DNA of 64,000 nt from NORP240 sp038134485 (GTDB lineage: Bacteria > Pseudomonadota > Gammaproteobacteria > Pseudomonadales > Pseudohongiellaceae): contig JAYPVG010000014.1 in assembly GCA_038134485.1 (NCBI GenBank), positions 7,259 through 71,258 on the forward strand, written 5' to 3'. The notes beneath the pieces are model-generated. The model saw only the letters and a list, made by a program, of their open reading frames with translations, was not told where the DNA came from and ran no database searches. The translations under genes and the position numbers were made by a program. This document shows, in pieces, positions 26,768-35,035 of the stretch (its first letter is position 1; every line of letters starts with the position of its first letter).

Positions 26768-26793
26768 GACGGACAATGAATAAAAAAGTTACA
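26768..26793 (-). promoter_or_regulatory. candidate ECF-type promoter, probably autoregulated
   Basis: On the minus strand: TGTAAC, 16-base T-rich spacer, CGTC, just upstream of the sigma gene. The AAC-type -35 and CGTC-type -10 with a 16-base spacer is the generic ECF layout. Pattern match by eye only. Confidence 0.5.
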
Positions 26794-26961
26794 CAGCATT
26801 GTCGCAGTTGCGACTGAAACGCGTCCAGCCGCAGGTATTCTGGCTATTCTGACTGAATCCCAGCCGCTGGAAGTGTTGTTTTATCTCATCACGTTGTCAG
26901 GTAAATCGAGTTGATTGTTATACTTGCGCGGCACAGCGGAGATATGCGGACACACGACACT

Positions 26962-27636
26962 ATGGTTCCTTCCAGACTACTGGTAATTGCTATTCTGTTA
27001 CTGAGCCCAATGCTTACCCTCGGGGCAGAACGGACAGTATCGTTGCAGGGTCAGCCCGATGTTCGCGTTTGGGTTTTTTCGCCCCGTGATGCGGGAAGCG
27101 GGCCCTGGCCCCTTGCCGTATTGATCCCTGCGGGCAGTGGCCAGGAGTATGCAGTAAGGGCTCAATTCTGGCTGGGTCGCGAAATGACCAAGCGTGGCTG
27201 GGTCGTGGCGGTGCCAGGCTCTCCGGAAGGCCTTTCATTTGTCGGCGACAGTGAAAACAATATCAGCCAGGTCATTGGCGAACTGCAGAAAGACTCAACA
27301 ATCAGAAACGGCAAAACGCTGCTGCTGGGCGTTTCCAGCGGCGGCAGTTCGGCGCTTGAGATTGCCAGTAAAAACCCGATCGCTTACTACGGGGTAATCG
27401 CCGTCCCCGGGCGTATCAAGCAATCAGGACCCCTGCCGGAACTCGAGGGTTTACCTGTCTTCTTGCGCATCGCCGAGAAAGATTATTTTCGCTGGCACAA
27501 GCAGATGGCGGACATAACGCAGCGCCTCGAATCCGCGGGCGCCAGGCTCGATGCCTCGTTGGTTCCGGACGCTAAACACGTCATAAAGGTGAAGTTAGAC
27601 GAACTGGATCGCTGGCTAGACACACTGGAGCACTAG
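26962..27636 (+). CDS. secreted alpha/beta-hydrolase
   Basis: About 224 residues from the ATG at 26962 (another ATG at 26944 would add six). Signal peptide MVPSRLLVIAILLLSPMLTLGA. The fold marks are GVSSGGSSA (nucleophile Ser in GxSxG), the turn before it (KTLLLGVSS), RIAEKDYF with the likely acid Asp, and DAKHVIK with the catalytic His. Probably an esterase or peptidase-like hydrolase in the periplasm; substrate unknown. Convergent with the lipoprotein gene. Confidence 0.78.
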   Translation: MVPSRLLVIAILLLSPMLTLGAERTVSLQGQPDVRVWVFSPRDAGSGPWPLAVLIPAGSGQEYAVRAQFWLGREMTKRGWVVAVPGSPEGLSFVGDSENNISQVIGELQKDSTIRNGKTLLLGVSSGGSSALEIASKNPIAYYGVIAVPGRIKQSGPLPELEGLPVFLRIAEKDYFRWHKQMADITQRLESAGARLDASLVPDAKHVIKVKLDELDRWLDTLEH

Positions 27637-27655
27637 TGAGCCACATCACCTGCAA

Positions 27656-28015
27656 TCAGAATCTGTCCTCTTCGATCCAGTAATTACTCACCAGGCCGCG
27701 TTCGAATTCGATCGACAGGGTTTCTATCCACTCTTGTTCCACGTCCACTGAAAACACCAGGAACAGACCTACCTCAGTGTCTTTTTCCGAGCGGTTGCGG
27801 TATTTCCAGATTTCTGAGCCATCCGCATAGGCCACACGGGAAGTTGGGTCTCCAAAGGTATTTATTACCCAGGCACTATCCGTCCTACCAACTTCCAGGC
27901 GATTGACATCACCTCGATCCCAGGTGCTATCCAGCATCCGCCCATCAGAATCAACGGTAAGAAGACACCCGCTGAGAGTCGTTACCAATACACTGAGCAA
28001 TACAATTCTAGTCAT
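27656..28015 (-). CDS. BamE/SmpA-like outer-membrane lipoprotein
   Basis: 119 residues with a lipobox LSGC (Cys17). The remainder reads like a SmpA/OmlA domain: LEVGRTDSAWVINTFGDPTSRV followed by IWKYRNRSE and beta strands. That fold occurs in BamE and in small lipoproteins related to beta-barrel assembly or as inhibitors. No second Bam gene is in the window, so this is a paralogue-type protein of unknown role. Confidence 0.72.
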   Translation of the reverse strand: MTRIVLLSVLVTTLSGCLLTVDSDGRMLDSTWDRGDVNRLEVGRTDSAWVINTFGDPTSRVAYADGSEIWKYRNRSEKDTEVGLFLVFSVDVEQEWIETLSIEFERGLVSNYWIEEDRF

Positions 28016-28273
28016 GCTTATCCCCCTGTTTAGCCAATTAATCGCTCCTTTCCCCCACCCGACAGTTGGCGTTGCGAAGTCGGAAATTGCGGCGTTAATG
28101 GTATGACGTATTCAAACTGTAAAAGGTTACATTGCGTTTCCAATGCGGCGCAGAACGATCTATGTATAGCAGCCCACTCCTCTGCTACCATGGCTCGCCG
28201 CCGATTGAAAATCTTGGATTTCGCGCGGCCGTGTTAACCTGCGCCTTTGCAGATTTTTGACAGATTTCTCGAT

Positions 28274-29200
28274 ATGACCCGGCTAGTGTTGTTCAATCGC
28301 CTTTTCCCGCTCTGGGCAATTCTCATGTCTGTCCTGGCATTCCTGGCGCCGGAACTCCTCAGCTCCTGGCAGTCAATGATAGTGCCCCTGCTTGCGGCGG
28401 TAATGTTCCTGATGGGAGTCACCCTTACGGAAGATGATTTCAAACGCATTGTGCTTTTTCCAAGACCGATATTGATCGGCGTCTTACTGCAATTTCTGGT
28501 CATGCCGTTAGCAGCATTCCTTTTATCGTTGTTGCTGCAATTGGGTCCGGAGCTAACCGCAGGCATGGTACTGGTCGGCAGCTGCGCCGGTGGAACCGCC
28601 TCCAATGTCATTTGCTACCTGGCCCGAGGAGACGTGGCGTTGTCAATCAGCATGACCCTCGCTTCGACCTTACTCGGCGTAATCGCAACTCCACTTTTAT
28701 GCACCTTATACCTGGCAACGACGGTTGCGGTGGATACCTTTGGTATGTTGGGAGATATTACACAGATAGTACTGATACCCGTATCACTGGGCATAGCGGC
28801 GAACCGGTTATTCGGGTCGACTGTACGTCGGCTGGAATTCCTGCTGCCTACACTGTCCATCCTGGCTATCCTGCTTGTTATTTCAATCATCGTCGCACTC
28901 AATGCCGGGCGACTGGCCGAAATCGGATTGATTACGGTCGTAGCCGTAGTACTCCACAATACCGTGGGGCTCAGTGGTGGGTACTCCCTGGCACGCCTGT
29001 GTGGCTGTAATCTGCAGCAGAGTAAGACCATAGCCATCGAAGTGGGCATGCAGAATTCGGGGCTTGGAGTCGCTCTGGCGCTGGATTTTTTTTCCGCCAC
29101 TGCAGCCCTGCCGGGAGCTTTGTTCAGCATCTGGCACAACGTCAGCGGGTCGCTACTCGCCTCCTGGTGGAGTACCGCTGATACAAAAACCAGCATCTGA
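28274..29200 (+). CDS. bile acid:sodium symporter family transporter (BASS)
   Basis: 308 residues from the ATG at 28274; the in-frame TTG at 28247 is a weaker choice. Nine or ten membrane helices, with family motifs FLMGVTLTEDDF (about 47-58), SCAGGTASNVICYLARGDVALS (sodium/substrate crossover) and EVGMQNSGLGVALA. This family imports bile acids, pantoate and related acids with sodium; substrate unknown here. The downstream gap holds an RNA gene. Confidence 0.9.
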   Translation: MTRLVLFNRLFPLWAILMSVLAFLAPELLSSWQSMIVPLLAAVMFLMGVTLTEDDFKRIVLFPRPILIGVLLQFLVMPLAAFLLSLLLQLGPELTAGMVLVGSCAGGTASNVICYLARGDVALSISMTLASTLLGVIATPLLCTLYLATTVAVDTFGMLGDITQIVLIPVSLGIAANRLFGSTVRRLEFLLPTLSILAILLVISIIVALNAGRLAEIGLITVVAVVLHNTVGLSGGYSLARLCGCNLQQSKTIAIEVGMQNSGLGVALALDFFSATAALPGALFSIWHNVSGSLLASWWSTADTKTSI

Positions 29201-29287
29201 ACTCGCCCTGAGCATTGAATGCGTCAACGTTCAAGTGATCAGACTCACACCGAATGCATATTTTTGTATCGAATTCGTTTCCAAAGG

Positions 29288-29315
29288 TTGACTCGCGCAC
29301 TAAAAGGAATAGAAT
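29288..29315 (+). promoter_or_regulatory. strong sigma-70-type promoter for a non-coding RNA or leader
   Basis: TTGACT at 29288-29293, a 16-base spacer and TAGAAT at 29310-29315: one mismatch per box. Expected start near 29322. This is the best sigma-70 match I found in the window. Confidence 0.65.
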
Positions 29316-29321
29316 GCGCGG

Positions 29322-29577
29322 CCTGTAATTTCAGGAAACTCAAGTTTTAGACTATTCAGCCAAAATCGCCACCACCAAGAGTAGAAAGTGAATACCCTTC
29401 TTCGACAAATGACTAACAGCCTGCTGGCTACCATGTCCCCCTGGGGGCACGGGTCAATCTCGTGCGTGGTGAAAACCTGGAGGTTAAGCCTGGAGTAATC
29501 TTATCAGTAACAAACTGAATTTTATGCCAAAGATAAGACCTCTAAGCTGACAAGTCGCCTAGAGGTCTTTTTTTTTA
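29322..29577 (+). ncRNA. structured transcript, free sRNA or attenuator leader of the MFS gene
   Basis: About 255 bases from the promoter to the terminator, without a convincing coding region. It folds by eye into successive elements: AGCC-TGCT-GGCT; a stem ACCATG/CGTGGT closing over a G/C hairpin (TGTCCC-CCTG-GGGGCA) and a CACG/CGTG hairpin; AACC-TGGA-GGTT at 29474-29485; CTTATC/GATAAG (29500-29505 with 29532-29537); then a perfect 10-bp terminator stem. It matches no family I know (not 6S, tmRNA, RNase P, SRP or a common riboswitch). A short frame at 29388-29498 was judged fortuitous. Confidence 0.5.
29535..29577 (+). terminator. Rho-independent terminator
   Basis: Perfect 10-bp stem AAGACCTCTA / TAGAGGTCTT (29535-29544 and 29560-29569) followed by a run of T to 29576. 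Between the RNA above and the MFS gene start (29631). Confidence 0.85.
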
Positions 29578-29630
29578 CACTTCAACAAGCATCAATGCCC
29601 GAGCTTCGGCCAGGGTAACGGAAGACTGTT

Positions 29631-30821
29631 GTGATTACTAAGATGCAACGAAACATAAATCTGGTTTACGGTCTGGCGTTTTTTCACTGCTTTATGATCG
29701 TCTTGCCAGTTATCGTTCCTTTCTTTATGTCAAAAGGACTCGGTCTCGCGGAAATTTTTTATCTGCAGACAATTTATGCCGCTACCATAGTATTACTCGA
29801 GGCACCTTCTGGATACTTCGCGGATCTGTTCGGCCGTCGCATTGCACTGCTGGCTGGAAGTTTTGTGCACGGCCTTGGCTATTTTTTACTGAATTTTGCC
29901 GACGGCTTAACTAGCTTGATGCTATTCGAGATTACCGTAGGCATCGCAGGCAGCCTGCTTTCTGGTGCCGATCTCGCTCTGCTGTACGACTCCGAAAAAG
30001 CTCTGGATCAGGACTACGATTCGCCGCACAGCCGCGGCCTGGCGACTCTTGGTTTTATCAAATCATGTGCAGAAGGGCTGGGCGCCTTGCTGGGCGGTCT
30101 GCTGGCATCATATTCATTCGAGGTTATGGTTCTCGGTCAGTCCCTTGCCGCTTGGGTCTGTACATTGTTAGCTCTTCTGGTGGTGGAACCGCCACATCAA
30201 GCAGATCGGCGTATCGATAAAAGGCTGAGGTTCGCCGAGGTTATGCAGTACATGTGGCGCAGTGATCGAGTATTACGAAACGTGTTCATAGCAATACCCG
30301 TTTATAACCTCGCGACTATTCATGTTGTCTGGCTGGTGCAACCCTATTGGGAATCACGGGGCATCTCACTGGCAGCGTTCGGGATGTTGTGGTTTACCCA
30401 GAGTTTGACGGTAGGCCTTGCAAGCAAATGGGGCTTCAATATCGAGCGCCGACATGGGGCAATAGCTGCGCTGAGCCTGATAGGCTTCCTTCCCGTGCTG
30501 GGCTTTTTTGGCATGGCATGGCTTGAGGGCTGGGCTGGCATCGGTATCTGTCTGGCGTTGTTTTTTGGTCGGGGCCTGGTACAGGTAATCCTTATTAACG
30601 CGTTGAATCGCCGCGTTCCCAGTAGCTTTCGCGCAACAGCGAACTCTCTGACAAGTTTCGCGTTTAGATTGGGCTTCATTGCGACTGGTCCTATTGTCGG
30701 CTCGATTGCCGAGAGCCGGGGATTACCCATCGCACTGAACTTGCTGGGAGCAACCTTCATAGTGGTTTTCATTTTTATTATGTTACCGCTCATCAAGTCG
30801 GTCAGGGACATTCAGGGTTAA
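29631..30821 (+). CDS. MFS transporter
   Basis: 396 residues, 12 predicted helices. The A motif is present between helices 2 and 3 (GYFADLFGRRIALLAG, about 62-77). Start chosen at GTG 29631 because GGAAG lies six bases upstream; the ATG at 29643 is the alternative. Substrate cannot be told from the sequence. The terminator 54 bases before the start suggests that expression depends on read-through from the RNA upstream. Confidence 0.88.
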   Translation: MITKMQRNINLVYGLAFFHCFMIVLPVIVPFFMSKGLGLAEIFYLQTIYAATIVLLEAPSGYFADLFGRRIALLAGSFVHGLGYFLLNFADGLTSLMLFEITVGIAGSLLSGADLALLYDSEKALDQDYDSPHSRGLATLGFIKSCAEGLGALLGGLLASYSFEVMVLGQSLAAWVCTLLALLVVEPPHQADRRIDKRLRFAEVMQYMWRSDRVLRNVFIAIPVYNLATIHVVWLVQPYWESRGISLAAFGMLWFTQSLTVGLASKWGFNIERRHGAIAALSLIGFLPVLGFFGMAWLEGWAGIGICLALFFGRGLVQVILINALNRRVPSSFRATANSLTSFAFRLGFIATGPIVGSIAESRGLPIALNLLGATFIVVFIFIMLPLIKSVRDIQG

Positions 30822-30876
30822 GTAAGCTCCGCCCCCGACAATGAACCGCCACTGTCGATAATTCCCCCCCCCCCTC

Positions 30877-30921
30877 GGGTGGCTATCCAAAATCCCCTCC
30901 CTGGATAGTCACCCTTTTTTT
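30877..30921 (+). terminator. Rho-independent terminator after the MFS gene
   Basis: Stem GGGTGGCTATCC (30877-30888) with GGATAGTCACCC (30903-30914), one G-T pair, followed by seven T. An 11-base run of C at 30864-30874 precedes it. Confidence 0.85.
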
Positions 30922-30972
30922 ACCGGACGGCTTTGTTTACTGCCGAATAGGTCTGAACAATTTCTTAAGTCG

Positions 30973-30989
30973 TGCACCAACTTGGTGCC
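30973..30989. promoter_or_regulatory. NtrC binding site upstream of glnK
   Basis: TGCACCA-ACT-TGGTGCC matches the NtrC consensus (TGCACCA-N3-TGGTGCA) at all but the last base. It lies about 140 bases upstream of the candidate sigma-54 promoter, a normal enhancer distance. Confidence 0.8.
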
Positions 30990-31079
30990 AATACTGTCGG
31001 GGTGGCAACATGAATTATTGCCAAAGGATGCGCGGACATCGAAAACGAGATACTAAACTGCTAAATCATGGCGCACCCG

Positions 31080-31096
31080 AGCACACCGTTGGTGCT
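31080..31096. promoter_or_regulatory. second, weaker NtrC-like site
   Basis: AGCACAC-CGT-TGGTGCT: the right half is intact and the left half is degenerate. A weak second site beside a strong one is common at NtrC promoters. Confidence 0.5.
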
Positions 31097-31115
31097 TTTT
31101 GAAACGGCATGGTAA

Positions 31116-31131
31116 AGTCAAAATCCTTGCA
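31116..31131 (+). promoter_or_regulatory. degenerate sigma-54 promoter of glnK-amtB
   Basis: TTGCA at the -12 position (31127-31131) is perfect, but the -24 box reads AGTCA rather than TGGCA. Expected start about 31142, about 117 bases before glnK. Supported mainly by the NtrC sites. Confidence 0.45.
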
Positions 31132-31258
31132 AAACTCCGGCAGGTACCAGTTGTTCTGTTACCGAGTTCCAAGCAGTGCAGCGGCTGTCCAAGCGCAGTC
31201 ATTCGAATAGCGGCTCACAGGAAAAAAAAAGAAAACACCATATGGCGGGAGACACACC

Positions 31259-31597
31259 ATGAAATTAATCACGGCGATTATAAAACCGTTCAAATCTGAT
31301 GATGTTCGCGAAGCTCTATCCGAACTCGGCGTTAATGGGATGACGATAACCGAGGTAAAAGGATTCGGGCGCCAGAAAGGACACACCGAGTTGTACCGCG
31401 GAGCTGAATACGTCATCGACTTCCTACCGAAAGCCAAGATAGAAGTAGCAGTAGAAGATGGCCTTCTTGATCAGGCCATAGAAGTCATCTGCAAAGCTGC
31501 CCAAACTGGCCAGATAGGGGATGGCAAAATTTTTGTCAGTAGTCTGGAGCAGGCAATCAGAATTCGAACCGGGGAAACCGGAAACGATGCACTATAA
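31259..31597 (+). CDS. glnK: nitrogen regulatory protein P-II (GlnK/GlnB type)
   Basis: 112-residue signal-transduction trimer that senses ATP/ADP and 2-oxoglutarate and blocks AmtB under nitrogen sufficiency. Tyr51 (YRGAEY), the uridylylation site, is present, as is the IGDGKIFVS loop. GGGAGA ribosome site. It precedes amtB by 20 bases, which favours GlnK over GlnB. Behind NtrC sites, so expected to rise under nitrogen limitation. Confidence 0.95.
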   Translation: MKLITAIIKPFKSDDVREALSELGVNGMTITEVKGFGRQKGHTELYRGAEYVIDFLPKAKIEVAVEDGLLDQAIEVICKAAQTGQIGDGKIFVSSLEQAIRIRTGETGNDAL

Positions 31598-31617
31598 CAA
31601 AAAATGAGGGGATCAAA

Positions 31618-32928
31618 ATGCTTACAATAAAAAGCTTGAAAATCATACCGCTGATCCTATCGGCACTGCTAGCGCCGTCTATGGCGTTTGCCCAGGGCGA
31701 TGCAGTCGACGGAGCGAATACGGCCTGGATTCTTACTTCCACTGCGCTCGTGCTGTTCATGACCATACCCGGTCTTTCGCTCTTTTACGGAGGTCTGGTA
31801 AGGACGAAAAACGTTCTATCCATACTTATGCAATGCTTCGCCATCACCATAATGATTTCTATATTATGGCTAGTGGTGGGATACAGCATCGCCTTTGGGC
31901 CTTCCGAGTCTCCCTACTGGGGAGGGTTGAGCAAGGCCTTTTTTAACGGCGTAGTCATTGACTCGATGTCCGGAGACATTCCCGAAACCGTATTTGCTGC
32001 CTTCCAGATGACCTTCGCCATCATCACACCCGCTCTCATTGTCGGCGCCTTTGCGGAACGCATGAAGTTTTCGTCAATGATGCTGTTCAGTGGGCTGTGG
32101 GCACTGCTGGTGTATTTCCCGGTTGCGAACTGGGTTTGGGGCGGCGGCTGGCTGGGCCAGATGGGACTGATAGATTTTGCCGGAGGAACCGTTGTCCACG
32201 TAACCGCAGGTGTAGCCGCCGTGGTCGCGGCTCTGATGCTGGGTCAGCGGAATGGTTTCCTCTCCTCCGCGATGGTCCCTCACAATATGACCATGACAGT
32301 AACCGGGGCAGGCATGCTTTGGGTTGGATGGTTCGGCTTTAATGCCGGCAGCGCACTGGCCGCAAACGGCGGAGCTGGCATGGCTCTCATAGCAACCCAC
32401 CTCTCGGCTTCTGCGGGCGCCTTAACCTGGATGGGTATTGAGTGGGTCAAGCACGGCAAGCCGAGTGCCCTTGGCGCTGTAACCGGTATGGTCGCGGGGC
32501 TGGCAACCATCACGCCGGCGTCCGGCTCGGTGGGTCCGGCGGGGGGAATGCTAGTAGGCATAGCCGGCGGCGCAATCTGTTATTTCGCCACCACCACCAT
32601 GAAGAGCAAGCTGAAAATCGATGACTCTCTGGATGTATTTCCAGTTCACGGCGTTGGTGGCATGCTGGGAACTTTTCTAGCGGGCATCCTGGTGTCCCAA
32701 AACCTGGGCGTATTCAGTGGCAACGGGTATGCCGATGGAATGACTATGGGTTCACAGCTGGGAGTTCAGATTACCGGCATTCTGGCCACGGCAATATATA
32801 CCGCCGTTCTGACCTTCATAATCCTTAAAGTCGTGGGAGCACTCACCTCCGGAATCAGGATATCTGACGAGGAAGAGCAGATGGGCTGTGATATCACAGA
32901 CCATGACGAAAAAGGCTATTCCATGTAA
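31618..32928 (+). CDS. amtB: ammonium transporter AmtB
   Basis: 436 residues with a cleavable signal (MAFAQGDAV near 23) and eleven helices. Family landmarks: PGLSLFYGGLVRTKNVLS, a FAIITPALIVGAFAERMKFS stretch, NWVWGGGWLGQMG, DFAGGTVVHVTAG (first pore His), and FPVHGVGGMLGT (second pore His). Co-transcribed with glnK, whose product plugs this channel. The C-terminal tail is of usual length. Confidence 0.96.
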   Translation: MLTIKSLKIIPLILSALLAPSMAFAQGDAVDGANTAWILTSTALVLFMTIPGLSLFYGGLVRTKNVLSILMQCFAITIMISILWLVVGYSIAFGPSESPYWGGLSKAFFNGVVIDSMSGDIPETVFAAFQMTFAIITPALIVGAFAERMKFSSMMLFSGLWALLVYFPVANWVWGGGWLGQMGLIDFAGGTVVHVTAGVAAVVAALMLGQRNGFLSSAMVPHNMTMTVTGAGMLWVGWFGFNAGSALAANGGAGMALIATHLSASAGALTWMGIEWVKHGKPSALGAVTGMVAGLATITPASGSVGPAGGMLVGIAGGAICYFATTTMKSKLKIDDSLDVFPVHGVGGMLGTFLAGILVSQNLGVFSGNGYADGMTMGSQLGVQITGILATAIYTAVLTFIILKVVGALTSGIRISDEEEQMGCDITDHDEKGYSM

Positions 32929-32955
32929 CAGTTCGCTGTTACCGGACGGACGACC

Positions 32956-32977
32956 GAGCCGGGCTCCAGCCCGGCTC
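32956..32977. terminator. GC-rich hairpin between convergent genes
   Basis: GAGCCGGG-CTCCAG-CCCGGCTC, perfect 8-bp arms that can extend inward, between amtB (+) and the thioesterase gene (-). No clear T-run on either strand. Confidence 0.5.
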
Positions 32978-32991
32978 TCGCCTGCTGAAAT

Positions 32992-33456
32992 TCAGGCCAA
33001 CTGCGCATGCTTGCGCAATGTGGTGATCGCGTAAACCAATTTATCCCCGTTCTCATCGAAAAAACTGGTCGCCACCAGGCACGTGGTACGCCCATCGTTA
33101 ATTAATTCACCCCTGATTCTGAACCTCGGGCCGAGCACCGGCTGCAGGTAGTCAATGCGCATGTTTACCGTCGAAGCCCAGGTAAAACCTGGTGTCCCAG
33201 CAAACAGGGTGCGCACTGTGTATATGGCGACCATGTCAATGTAGGTGCCAGTGAAGCCACCGAACAGCTGTCCTCGCGGATTCAGCACGTGATTTGGGAG
33301 ATGAACATCAAGCTCGACCAGACCAGACTCCTCCTGCAACACTTTCCAGTTATAAGCCTCAAGGAGATCGCCCGCGCAGTGCCCCGGCCTCATAAATATT
33401 GGTTTTTCCCGGTTATCCAGTTGTTTCTCTAACGTATCAAGATCGATTGAATTCAT
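32992..33456 (-). CDS. PaaI-type acyl-CoA thioesterase, hotdog fold
   Basis: 154 residues with the PaaI/4HBT pattern: HVLNPRGQLFGGFTGTYIDMVA (Asn and Gly-Gly of the active-site turn, Asp of the central helix) and the following INDGRTTCLVATSFFDENG. Probably hydrolyses a medium or aromatic acyl-CoA in the cytosol. Not clearly in an operon; convergent with amtB and divergent from the serine hydrolase. Substrate unknown. Confidence 0.82.
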   Translation of the reverse strand: MNSIDLDTLEKQLDNREKPIFMRPGHCAGDLLEAYNWKVLQEESGLVELDVHLPNHVLNPRGQLFGGFTGTYIDMVAIYTVRTLFAGTPGFTWASTVNMRIDYLQPVLGPRFRIRGELINDGRTTCLVATSFFDENGDKLVYAITTLRKHAQLA

Positions 33457-33578
33457 TAAATCCTCTCTTCTGGCAACCGGTGCTTAGAACAACTGCATGC
33501 CTGTCTTCGGCACTGGCGACCGGCTTACCCTGCCATTATACTGGGCGCCAAACCTCGATAATAACAAGGAGACCAGCC

Positions 33579-34892
33579 ATGCTCTATGCAAAAACAGGCG
33601 ACTTACATGATGCCCAACGTATCCTGGTAAAAGCGATTGTAGTTCCCTGCCTCCTGACGCTCGGTGCAACCGCTCTGGCCGAAGACCTGCCCTTCGACAA
33701 ACCCGAAAACGTGGGCGTATCCACTGACAGGTTACAGCGAATGAACACCGCCATGCAGCGTTATATTGATAAAGAACTCTTGGCAGGAACAGTCACGCTG
33801 GTCGCGCGCAAAGGCAAGATCGTCCACCTGGAATCCCAGGGATGGAAAAACAAGGAAACCGGGGAGCCAATGAGTGCAGACACGATATTCGTAATCATGT
33901 CGATGACCAAACCTATCGTTTCGGCAGCGTTGATGATGCTTTACGAACAGGGCCACTTCCTGTTAACCGATCCGATCACCGACTGGATTCCAGAATTGGC
34001 TGGCAAGGAAGTCCTTATGAACAATGATCTGGGCAGTTATCGGGTGCCAGCCCGCAATCCCATAACCTTCAGACATGTTCTGTCGCATACTGCCGGTCTC
34101 GACCCTGATCGGAACGCACTGACCGAAGAAGAACTGCAGTTACTGCCCCGGTCAGAAACCTTGGAAGAGACGATTCTCAGACGCGCGCCCCTGCCGTTGA
34201 GTTTTCAACCCGGCGATACCTGGCAATATGGCAGCTCCACCGACTATGTCGCCTTGCTGGTGGAAAGAATTTCTGGCCAGCCGCTGCGACAGTTTCTGCA
34301 GGAAAATATTTTTGATCCATTGGAGATGCACGATACTTACTACAACGTGCCACGGGACAAGGTGAACCGAGTGGCGGCCGTGTATAGCCCCAGCGGCCCC
34401 GGTAATACCATCGAGTTATTCAGAGCGCCGGCATTTCAGGAAACGACCTATTTTGGCGGCGTTGCCGGGCTGTCCTCAACAATCTCCGATTACTGGCGCT
34501 TTAGCCAGATGTTATTGAACGGCGGCGAACTCGACGGAGTGAGGCTGCTCAGCCCCAAGACAATCAACCTGATGATCAGCAACCATAGCGGTGACAGTAA
34601 TATCTATGTGCGGGGACCCGGTTACGGTTTCGGTCTGGGATTCGGCATTCTCAATGAACCGGGAAAGGCAAGAGATCCTCTTACTCCCGGCACCTTTACC
34701 TGGGGTGGCGCGTGGGGCACAGTTTTTTGGATCGATCCAGTCGAAGAAATGATCGGCATCATGATGACCCAGATAACATCGTACGGTCACCTCACAGTTC
34801 GCCAGGAACTTGGAGTGACGGCCATGCAGGCGATCATCGACAGTAACAGCAATAAACCTTATTCAGTGATGGGGTACCAGCCGCTGCAATAA
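33579..34892 (+). CDS. serine hydrolase, class C beta-lactamase fold (EstB-like)
   Basis: 437 residues from the ATG at 33579, which has AAGGAG eight bases upstream; the frame extends back but there is no site for it. Signal peptide to about 35 (TALAED). Serine-type motifs: Ser108-x-x-Lys111 (MSMTKP), Tyr217 (WQYGSSTD) in the Y-x-N place, and a late GGAWGT replacing the K-T-G triad. Such proteins are usually periplasmic esterases or D-aminopeptidases, less often beta-lactamases. Function in detail unknown. Confidence 0.83.
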   Translation: MLYAKTGDLHDAQRILVKAIVVPCLLTLGATALAEDLPFDKPENVGVSTDRLQRMNTAMQRYIDKELLAGTVTLVARKGKIVHLESQGWKNKETGEPMSADTIFVIMSMTKPIVSAALMMLYEQGHFLLTDPITDWIPELAGKEVLMNNDLGSYRVPARNPITFRHVLSHTAGLDPDRNALTEEELQLLPRSETLEETILRRAPLPLSFQPGDTWQYGSSTDYVALLVERISGQPLRQFLQENIFDPLEMHDTYYNVPRDKVNRVAAVYSPSGPGNTIELFRAPAFQETTYFGGVAGLSSTISDYWRFSQMLLNGGELDGVRLLSPKTINLMISNHSGDSNIYVRGPGYGFGLGFGILNEPGKARDPLTPGTFTWGGAWGTVFWIDPVEEMIGIMMTQITSYGHLTVRQELGVTAMQAIIDSNSNKPYSVMGYQPLQ

Positions 34893-35001
34893 GCTGACCT
34901 TAGGATGCGCAAGCGCCACCAGAATGCGCTGTTATTGATTTCGCGAGGAAGTAAAGGTATCGACTAAACCTGGTGCATTCTCACGCACCTTCCCGGGATG
35001 C

Positions 35002-35029
35002 AGCCCGCCGGGTAAAAACCTTGCGGGCT
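35002..35029. terminator. terminator hairpin between convergent genes
   Basis: AGCCCGC (35002-35008) with GCGGGCT (35023-35029), then a short T-rich tail. Lies between the serine hydrolase (+) and the metallo-hydrolase (-). Confidence 0.55.
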
Positions 35030-35035
35030 TGCTCT

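Noticed and set aside
29388..29498. Short ORF of 36 codons inside the RNA, as a leader peptide
   Set aside because: No ribosome site, no run of one amino acid as in biosynthetic leaders, and codons fall in the stem-rich region.
30864..30874. Run of 11 C as a phase-variable tract
   Set aside because: It is intergenic, just before the terminator, not inside a gene or between promoter boxes; may also be a sequencing slip.
31183..31196. GG-N10-GC as the sigma-54 promoter of glnK
   Set aside because: The surrounding boxes (GCGGCTG and AAGCGCA) do not fit TGGCA or TTGC; the site at 31116-31131 has a perfect -12.
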